Assembly: GCA_016712035.1 (NCBI GenBank)
Contig: JADJRT010000002.1
Coordinates: forward strand, 62,001 to 126,000
Source of the DNA: Flammeovirgaceae bacterium
GTDB taxonomy: Bacteria; Bacteroidota; Bacteroidia; Cytophagales; Cyclobacteriaceae
Direction: 5' to 3'
Length of the DNA stretch: 64,000 nt
Position 1 is the stretch's first letter. Each line of letters opens with the position of its first letter. This document shows, piece after piece, positions 57,921-64,000 of the stretch. Made by a program: the position numbers and the translations under genes. Below the pieces are notes generated by a model that was given only the letters and a program-made list of their open reading frames with translations, was not told the origin of the DNA and made no database searches.

Positions 57921-59047
57921 CGCAAGAGACTTTCAGATATTCCCGGACTATCAGAAACAAAATCAAAATTAGTTGATGCCGTTACGCATAATCATATTGC
58001 CCACGCACAGCTCTTTATGGGTAAGGCCGGAGCACTCAACTTACCGTTGGCACTTGCCTACGCCACGTACTTGCATTGTCAAAATAAAAATGGTGAAGAT
58101 GCCTGTGGCACCTGTTCCGCTTGCAGTAAAAGTTTAAAGTTCATTCATCCCGACACCAATTTTGTTTTTCCATTAGGTAATATAAAAGGTGATAAAGATC
58201 CTGATCGCTTTAAAGCGGAAATATTGAAATCGTGGCGGGCATTTTAACAGAACAACCTTTCGGGGATTTAAATGATTGGACAACCTATTATGGTGGTGAA
58301 GACAAGCAAGCCTTAATTTCACGGGAAGAAAGTCGGGAGATTATAAAAACGCTTTCGTTGAAGCCATTTGAAAGTCCCTATAAGGTAATGATTATCTGGC
58401 GGCCCGAACTGATGCACCCATCAGCAGCGAATGGGATTTTGAAAATTCTTGAAGAACCTCCGGCCAATACCTTTTTTATATTGGTAAGTAATGCGGCTGA
58501 ACAACTATTACCCACCATCCTTTCGCGCACTCAACTGATACAGGTACCCTTGCTTGCTGATGAAGATTTGCAAGAATATGTAAAAGCGAATCATAAAGTA
58601 GATTCTTCCCGGCTTCAGGAGATTACACAACTGGCAGAAGGCGATCTGAACATGGCTATTAAATTAATAGATCGCGAGGAAGATCATTTTCAAGATCGCT
58701 TTGCCGATTGGATGCGCTCTTGTTACAAAAGAGATTATCCAAAACTGGTAAGTTTCTCCGAAGACTTTCACGATCTGGATCGACTCAGTCAGCGAAACCT
58801 TTTTCAATACAGCCTAAGTATGATGCGCGAAACGCTGCTTCATTCTGCCGGAGCAGATAGCATAAGTCGGATGAAAACGGGTGAAGTGAAGTTTGTAAAA
58901 GACTTTAGCAAAATTATGGATGTTGAAAAAGTGGAAACCGTAAATCATTTAGTTACTCAGGCGCTTTATCACTTAGAACGGAATGGAAGTGCCAAAATGA
59001 TCTTTCTTGATCTTTCTCTACACATTGCCAAAACCATCAAATCTTAA
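57918..59047 (+). CDS. holB: DNA polymerase III subunit delta', frameshifted
   Basis: Clamp-loader subunit. From about 57930 the frame reads LSDIPGLSETKSKLVDAVTH and HIAHAQLFMGKAGALNLPLA; then zinc-module Cys in CGTCSACSKS and FIHPDTNFVFPLG. A break at the TTTT run 58244-58247 (one T short) joins ILKSWRAF to LTEQPFGDLNDW. The AAA+ core continues with YKVMIIWRPELMHPSAANGI, LKILEEPPANTFFILV and ILSRTQLIQVPLL, and a helical end to 59047. No good start codon is visible upstream because the junction with the DUF3995 gene is damaged; ATT at 57918 is only the frame limit. Confidence 0.88.
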
Positions 59048-59085
59048 AAAAAATTTATAATACCTATTTCGAAATTTCAATCCTT

Positions 59086-59962
59086 ATGAAAAAATGTTTT
59101 CTCTTTCTATCATTAATCACCTTGCTAATTGTAAGCAGCTGCTCAACAGACAATAGTTCAGATTACTTGGTCACTATAAAAACCAATCAGGGCGACATGG
59201 TTGCCATCTTATATGATGAAACGCCCAAGCACAAAGCCAACTTTATCAAACTGGCCAAAGAGCATTATTTTGATAGCCTGCTTTTTCATCGCGTGATTGA
59301 AGGGTTTATGATTCAAGGTGGTGATCCGGATTCGAAAAATGCAACACCGGGTCAGCAATTAGGAATGGGTGGTCCCGGATATACAGTCGATGCTGAATTC
59401 AATCCAAAATTCTTTCATGAAAAAGGCGCGTTGTCTGCAGCACGTTTGCCCGATCAGCAGAATCCCGCCAAAGCTTCCAGTGGAAGTCAGTTTTATATTG
59501 TGCAAGGCACGGTAACATCTCCGGCAGATTTAGATGGACTTAAAATTGATCAGGGAAAATTAAATGCTGCCTTTCAACAGATTTGCAAAACCTTCCAACC
59601 AACCCTTGATTGATACGCTCAATCAAATCTACATGACGGGTGATATGCAAGCCTATCAACGGAAAATATATAGTCTTGTACCCCGATTGGAAAAACAAAC
59701 CGGTATGAATATCTATAAAGAAGTTTCGGAAGAAAAAATAAAAGCGTACACGACTGTAGGTGGATATCCCTCGCTAGATGGTGACTACACCGTATTTGGT
59801 AAAGTGATTGACGGACTGGGTGTGATCGACAAAATCGCACGCCTAGAAAAAGATTCTAACAACAGACCAAATCAGGATCTTCGCATGATGGTGACCATTG
59901 AAGAAATGCCGCGTAAAGAAATTGAATCGAAGTATGGGTATAAATTCCCGGCTAAACAATGA
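59086..59962 (+). CDS. Cyclophilin-type peptidyl-prolyl isomerase lipoprotein, frameshifted
   Basis: About 291 residues. Lipoprotein signal MKKCFLFLSLITLLIVSSCS (lipobox VSSC). Cyclophilin core: VTIKTNQGDMVAILYDETPK, FHRVIEGFMIQGGDPDSKN, KGALSAARLPDQQNPAKASS with GSQFYIVQG. A ~70-residue insertion (LIDTLNQIYMTGDMQAYQRK, EKIKAYTTVGGYPSLDG) precedes the final strands YTVFGKVIDGLGVIDKIA. The frame changes near 59580-59600, by about the AAAACC/CCAACC runs. Periplasmic-facing folding helper. The end overlaps the next start by 4 bases. Confidence 0.9.
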
Positions 59963-60855
59963 AAATACTTGTAACCGGTGCTAATGGATTATTGGGCTAT
60001 AAATTAATTCAGTTACTCAGCACAAAATCCGACATCTCCCTGATTGCTACGGCAAGAAAAAAAGTCAATGATCTACCGCAAGGCGTTCAGTTTTTTAAAT
60101 TGGATATTGCGAATCACGATCAGACTCTGGAAGTTCTAACAACTACCAAACCCGATGTTGTGATAAGTGCTGCTGCCATGACGCAGGTGGATCAATGCGA
60201 AACGGAACGGGAAATATGCTGGATGACAAATGTAGTGGGTATTGAAAATTTAGTGGAGGGCTGTGAAAAGATTAAATGTCATTTAGTACATGTCTCTACC
60301 GATTTTATTTTCGATGGCTCTCACGGGCCTTTAGATGAATCGGCCGTTCCCAACCCGGTAAATTTTTATGGCGAAAGTAAATTAGCTGGCGAGCAGGTTA
60401 TTCAAAAAAGCAAACTCAACTGGGCCATCTTGCGCACCGTGTTGGTGTATGGTGTTACCCCCGATTTAAGCAGAAGTAATATTGTGTTGTGGGTAAAGAA
60501 AAGTTTAGAAGAAGGAAAAACAATTAACGTTGTGAACGATCAATGGCGCACCCCTACCCTGGCCGAAGATTTAGCCATGGGTTGTTATCTGGCAGCCTCA
60601 AAAAAAGCTACCGGAATTTATCACATCTCCGGAGAAGAGATGTTGACTCCTTTTGATATCGCGATGCAAACCGCAGAACATTTTAAATTAGATAAATCGC
60701 TTATTAAGCCAGCCAACTCAAGTACCTTTAAACAACCTGCGGCAAGGCCACCCAAAACTGGATTCATCATTAACAAAGTAAAAAAGGAACTCGGCTACCA
60801 ACCACACAGTTTTAAAGATGGTCTTACCTTGCTAGCTTCTCAGTTGATCAGGTAA
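59959..60855 (+). CDS. RmlD-like dTDP-4-dehydrorhamnose reductase / SDR protein
   Basis: 298 residues. NAD(P) motif MKILVTGANGLLGYKLIQLL, FKLDIANHDQTLEVLTTTKP, DVVISAAAMTQVDQCETERE, LVHVSTDFIFDGSHGPLDES, catalytic NFYGESKLAGEQVI (Y-x3-K), and WRTPTLAEDLAMGC. This is the RmlD substrate-binding family. No rmlABC genes are nearby, so it may reduce another sugar nucleotide. ATGA overlap with the cyclophilin gene. Confidence 0.88.
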   Translation: MKILVTGANGLLGYKLIQLLSTKSDISLIATARKKVNDLPQGVQFFKLDIANHDQTLEVLTTTKPDVVISAAAMTQVDQCETEREICWMTNVVGIENLVEGCEKIKCHLVHVSTDFIFDGSHGPLDESAVPNPVNFYGESKLAGEQVIQKSKLNWAILRTVLVYGVTPDLSRSNIVLWVKKSLEEGKTINVVNDQWRTPTLAEDLAMGCYLAASKKATGIYHISGEEMLTPFDIAMQTAEHFKLDKSLIKPANSSTFKQPAARPPKTGFIINKVKKELGYQPHSFKDGLTLLASQLIR

Positions 60856-60940
60856 TTATGCCATTACTCCTATAGCCCATTTAGAAATCAGATTTATTTG
60901 CTAAACTTCGAATTCTTAACAATAACCTAACCTACTCATT

Positions 60941-62308
60941 ATGTCTGCAAGAGGTCAATTCGGTTCAAAGTTTGGTTTTATTATGGCAGCTGCCGGCTCG
61001 GCCGTGGGGCTTGGCAACATCTGGCGCTTCCCCTACGTGGTAGGTCAAAACGGGGGGGGTGCTTTCGTATTTGTGTATGTTATATGCGTGATCCTTATTG
61101 GCTTGCCTTTAATTTATAATGAAGTTGCTCTCGGTCGCCTTACAGGACGAAATACCATTGGAGCTTTTAAAGGAACAGGCGCCAATAAATTCTGGGTATT
61201 CACCGGAGCGGTGCTGGCCCTCAGCGTCAGCTTTTTTGTTTTGAGTTATTATGGTGTAATCGCTGGCTGGACGATCGGTTATATTGTGAGTGAGTTCACA
61301 GATTTCATCCATGACTTCGAAACATTTAGAAGTGCTCCAGTTTATGTAATTCCATTCTTCGGTGTGTTTATGGTTGCAACCATCGCCATTGTATTGGGTG
61401 GTGTTGCCGGTGGAATTGAAAAGGCATCTAAAATATTAATGCCCGTTTTATTCTTGTTGGTATTCCTGGTGATGCTTAGAAGCTTAACCTTAGATGGTGC
61501 CATGGAAGGTGTAAAATATTATCTGACTCCTGACTTTTCTAAAATAAATGGAAGCGTAATCCTGTCAGCTTTGGGGCAGGCATTCTTCTCGCTCTCGGTA
61601 GGCTGGGGTATTCTTATAACGTATGGATCGTACCTACCGAAAGATCAAAATATAGTGAGCAGTGGTGCTTGGATTGGTCTTATGGACACTGCTGTTGCAT
61701 TATTTGCTGGTCTTATGATATTTCCCGCTGTGTTTTCATTCGGAAAAAATCCGGCTGAAGGAACCGCGCTTGTTTTTCAAGTACTGCCCGACATTTTTAA
61801 TTCCATGCCAACAGGCGGGCGCATAGTAGGCGCATCATTCTTTCTTCTGTTATGTGTTGCAGCGCTTACTTCTTCCATCTCCATGATTGAAGTGCCGGCT
61901 TCGTATCTGATTGATGAGAAAAATTGGAGCCGCAAAAAATCCGCGTGGACAGTAGGTATCCTTGCTTTCCTTGTCGGGATTCCTTCCGCATTATCGGGTG
62001 GGGCTTCAGAATTATTCACCGGCATGACACTTAATTTATTTGGCACAGTAAAGACCGGCTTTCTCGATATTATGGATGCCCTCTTTGGTGGATTGTTTAT
62101 TGTAATTGTTGCGCTAATGACTTGTATTTACACTGGCTGGATCATGGACATTAATAAGGTAGCAAACGAAATAGGTACTGGAGCGCCTGGTTTTCATAAA
62201 CCGCTTATAGGAAATCTTACGCCACTTGCGTTATGGAAATTCTTTATTCGCTTTGTCTGCCCACTCGTAATTGGGTTGGTGTTATTAAGTACGGTGGGTG
62301 TTATATAA
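60941..62308 (+). CDS. Sodium-dependent amino-acid symporter (NSS/SNF family)
   Basis: 455 residues, eleven to twelve membrane helices. The sodium and substrate region GFIMAAAGSAVGLGNIWRFP followed by YVVGQNGGGAFVFVYVICVI is the family hallmark; also ALGQAFFSLSVGWGILITYG and SSISMIEVPASYLID. Bacterial relatives of this length (MhsT/LeuT-like) import amino acids with sodium; the substrate cannot be read from sequence alone. Complete, with a strong terminator. Confidence 0.95.
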   Translation: MSARGQFGSKFGFIMAAAGSAVGLGNIWRFPYVVGQNGGGAFVFVYVICVILIGLPLIYNEVALGRLTGRNTIGAFKGTGANKFWVFTGAVLALSVSFFVLSYYGVIAGWTIGYIVSEFTDFIHDFETFRSAPVYVIPFFGVFMVATIAIVLGGVAGGIEKASKILMPVLFLLVFLVMLRSLTLDGAMEGVKYYLTPDFSKINGSVILSALGQAFFSLSVGWGILITYGSYLPKDQNIVSSGAWIGLMDTAVALFAGLMIFPAVFSFGKNPAEGTALVFQVLPDIFNSMPTGGRIVGASFFLLLCVAALTSSISMIEVPASYLIDEKNWSRKKSAWTVGILAFLVGIPSALSGGASELFTGMTLNLFGTVKTGFLDIMDALFGGLFIVIVALMTCIYTGWIMDINKVANEIGTGAPGFHKPLIGNLTPLALWKFFIRFVCPLVIGLVLLSTVGVI

Positions 62309-62331
62309 GACTGCTTTACTAGCATAAAATA

Positions 62332-62361
62332 AAAATCGCTGGATAATCATTCAGCGATTTT
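62332..62361 (+). terminator. Intrinsic terminator of the NSS symporter gene
   Basis: AAAATCGCTG (62332-62341), 10-base loop, CAGCGATTTT (62352-62361), perfect 10-bp stem followed by ATTTAG. Confidence 0.88.
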
Positions 62362-62474
62362 ATTTAGTAGCTGTCCTATTGAAAGTTCTCCCAACAAAAT
62401 ATTTCTTATATGGTGCGTATCCTGAAGGTATATATAGCATTCCAAAACAGCGGGCTATGCACTTAGTAAGGCCT

Positions 62475-62842
62475 CTACTTAATTTGTATGATTCCGCTCC
62501 GATACAAATCCAAAGCAGCATTAAGTAATTTTTCTATTGTACGAATGGGCAAGTCTTTATTTGGATTGACTCGGAAAATCTTCATGCGGGAACGGCTCCC
62601 AACCTCCAACTTTGGGTGATCCAAATGTTTCCCTTCAACAAAAAGGAGATAGGGTTCGTTGGTTTTTTTATCCGTCCACAAATAGCAGAACATCTTTTTC
62701 TTGTAACAGAAGCAGGGCATTCCGTATTTTATTGTTTCCGTAACCTGCGTGTCTTGATCCCGGATAATACTGCGCAAAGCAAGAAGACAACTTTTATTTG
62801 GCTCGCTTATCTTTAGGTAATAGGTATCAAGTTCCTGGCCAT
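62475..62842 (-). CDS. DUF1801-like small protein, frameshifted near start
   Basis: About 122 residues. The frame reads LDTYYLKISEPNKSCLLALR, SIIRDQDTQVTETIKYGMPC, FCYKKKMFCYLWTDKKTNEP, YLLFVEGKHLDHPKLEVGSR, ending IEKLLNAALDLYR. The ETIKYGMPCF pattern and length fit the DUF1801/YdhG group, like the broken gene at 39664. No start codon is in frame; adding one G to AGG at about 62834 gives MARELDTYYL from the ATG at 62842. Function unknown. Confidence 0.65.
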
Positions 62843-62862
62843 TCTATTCGTTGTGAAGTTCA

Positions 62863-63768
62863 CTAGTCCAGTTTACCATCCAGCCAATGAATAATATTTA
62901 ACAACAGTTGAAAGTTTTCAGGCGCTGTTTCATTATTCATACCCATTTTTACTCTCTGTGGTCCCGCTAGTTGCGCAGAAAACATAGCTGCTTCGCCAAA
63001 AACAACCACGCGTCCTTTGCCATATTTTTTATAAGCCCCTTGCCACCATCCTTCAGCATTCATTCGGGTGGTTTTATCATCAAAAACCCAGGCTGTATCT
63101 GGTAACATGTTTATGTATCCTTTGCTAAAGGTTAGAATTCCGGTAGCATCCTCAGGTATTTTAAAAGCCTGCCCGGTAAAGGAAGCAATTTGCTGAACGC
63201 TTTTTTCTTTTCCTTTTGTGATGATACTTTCAGTGAGTGTTTTATTCCTTACGTTAAAATAGGCAGGCCCTCTCGATAGCGAATCAAATACAAAACCATT
63301 TGTAAACTCAAAGCCAAAGGCTTTAGCCAGATCCGTTGCTGCACCGGCCATCGGCATATGATCGGCAATTAAAAAAATACTCCCTCCAGACTGAACCCAT
63401 TGGCGCACCACATCAATCTCTGCAGTTGTAAACGCGGATGGATTGGGTAAATACCAGTTTTCTGTATTCAACTCATTTAATGCATTAGCTATCACAAGGA
63501 TTTTGCCCTTTGTCAATTCGTTCTTAGCAAATGAACCGCTATAGCTCAACACCTTGTATCCATCACGTTCCAACAAATTAGAAAAAGCTTTGTATCGTCC
63601 TTCTTTGGTATGAAAGTTATGATGACCTTCATCTATAAATACTACTGATCCATTTCCGCTTTTGTACTACGGATTCAGAATTACCGGATTATAGGTAGTG
63701 TCAGCAATTTGTTGCGAGAATAAAACACCGGGCAAGATTATAAAATAAAGAACGGTTACTGTCTTCAT
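62863..63768 (-). pseudogene. DUF4350-like secreted protein with in-frame TAG
   Basis: ATG at 63768 gives MKTVTVLYFIILPGVLFSQQ (signal peptide), ADTTYNPVILNP, then TAG at codon 34 (63669-63667), then YKSGNGSVVFIDEGHHNFHT and on in the same frame: WVQSGGSIFLIADHMPMAGA, AFGFEFTNGFVFD, KYGKGRVVVFGEAAMFSAQL, ending HWLDGKLD. NPQYKS would be natural, so CAG to TAG is likely. 302 codons in all. The fold is a glutamine-amidotransferase-like domain (DUF4350/GldG-like), probably binding rather than catalytic. Confidence 0.75.
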
Positions 63769-63858
63769 GCTAAAAGAATTTATATGCTATGATTAGCAAT
63801 ACGTAATTCACCCTTTTTGGTTTAATAGTCCAAACTCCGTTGATTAGGCGCGAAGGCT

Positions 63859-64000
63859 TTAAAAATCATTCCTTTGGGGCAAGGTAATAGTGAAGGAAGT
63901 AAAGTGTTTAAATTCAGAGGCAACTTGAATAGTTCCCCCCAGCTTCTCGACCGTTTCTTTTACAATATATAATCCAAGCCCCGAACCAGAGCTTTCTATA
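63859..64000 (-). CDS. Sensor histidine kinase, C-terminal end only
   Basis: Reverse strand reads SSGSGLGLYIVKETVEKLGG then TIQVASEFKHFTSFTITLPQ and stops at 63859. GSGLGLYIVKE is the G2 box of HATPase_c. The H box and sensor part lie beyond base 64000. Type and partner unknown. Confidence 0.85.
   Translation of the reverse strand, partial: IESSGSGLGLYIVKETVEKLGGTIQVASEFKHFTSFTITLPQRNDF

Noticed and set aside
39664..63768. Recoded amber codon as glutamine in this genome
   Set aside because: TAG is used as a normal stop by several intact genes in the window, e.g. at 787-789 and 6192-6194.

Overview
The window reads as a chromosome segment from a member of the Bacteroidetes, most likely order Cytophagales. 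Evidence for this: a type IX secretion sorting-domain protein (32868-33227), a Wzi/RemB-like outer-membrane protein (54072-55745), DUF4199, LytS/LytTR signalling, a TypA-TPR gene pair, and promoters of the Bacteroidetes form TTTG-N19-TAnnTTTG (in front of tRNA-Arg at 22602-22632 and rpmE2 at 55889-55918). Almost the whole window is ordinary chromosome. No phage, plasmid or CRISPR locus is seen.

Layout. 1-13.2 kb: histidine degradation (hutI, cut by the window edge), an outer-membrane barrel protein, a substrate-binding-like protein, guaA, a TPR protein, typA, a secreted M14 carboxypeptidase and two RNA methyltransferases. 13.3-18.4 kb: a signalling block with an SDHY-repeat protein, a LytS-type sensor kinase, a LytS-like protein that has lost its histidine, a LytTR regulator and a Tll0287-like haem-binding lipoprotein. 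18.4-30.2 kb: a large zinc metalloprotease, an ECF sigma factor with a small membrane protein and a TonB-like protein, tRNA-Arg, an enoyl-CoA hydratase, a PAP2-like membrane protein, rpoN, asnS, a universal stress protein and an M28 peptidase. 30.3-38 kb: gnd plus gluconokinase, a free-standing T9SS sorting domain, the NAD(P)H-hydrate repair enzyme and nuoABCD. 38-44.4 kb: small metabolic and regulatory genes, a caspase-like protein and an M81 (MlrC) metallopeptidase. 51.2-64 kb: gmhA, an MsbA-like ABC exporter, rpmE2, a GlmU-like protein, holB, a cyclophilin, an RmlD-like reductase, an NSS sodium symporter, and the end of a histidine kinase.

The unusual part is 42.7-49.6 kb. A RAYT (REP-associated HUH transposase, 44565-45113) sits between two inverted copies of a palindrome (REP-A). 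Nine REP-A copies lie in this interval, two of them attached to short copies of the RAYT 5' end. The same spacers hold two further hairpin families, a minisatellite of exactly 18 x 22 bp (47402-47797) and a 191-bp element with perfect 21-bp terminal inverted repeats that cuts a REP-A in half (47890-48080). This looks like a REPtron with associated repeat hot spot.

Sequence quality matters when reading this window. About 18 genes are broken by single-base shifts, most inside short homopolymers. Two genes have an in-frame TAG where CAG is expected. typA and the DUF3995 gene seem to lack internal blocks, and 36060-36430 is a poly-G/poly-T block with no biological look. These fit an imperfectly polished long-read assembly better than mass pseudogenisation. 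Broken genes are therefore given here as one entry over their full span.
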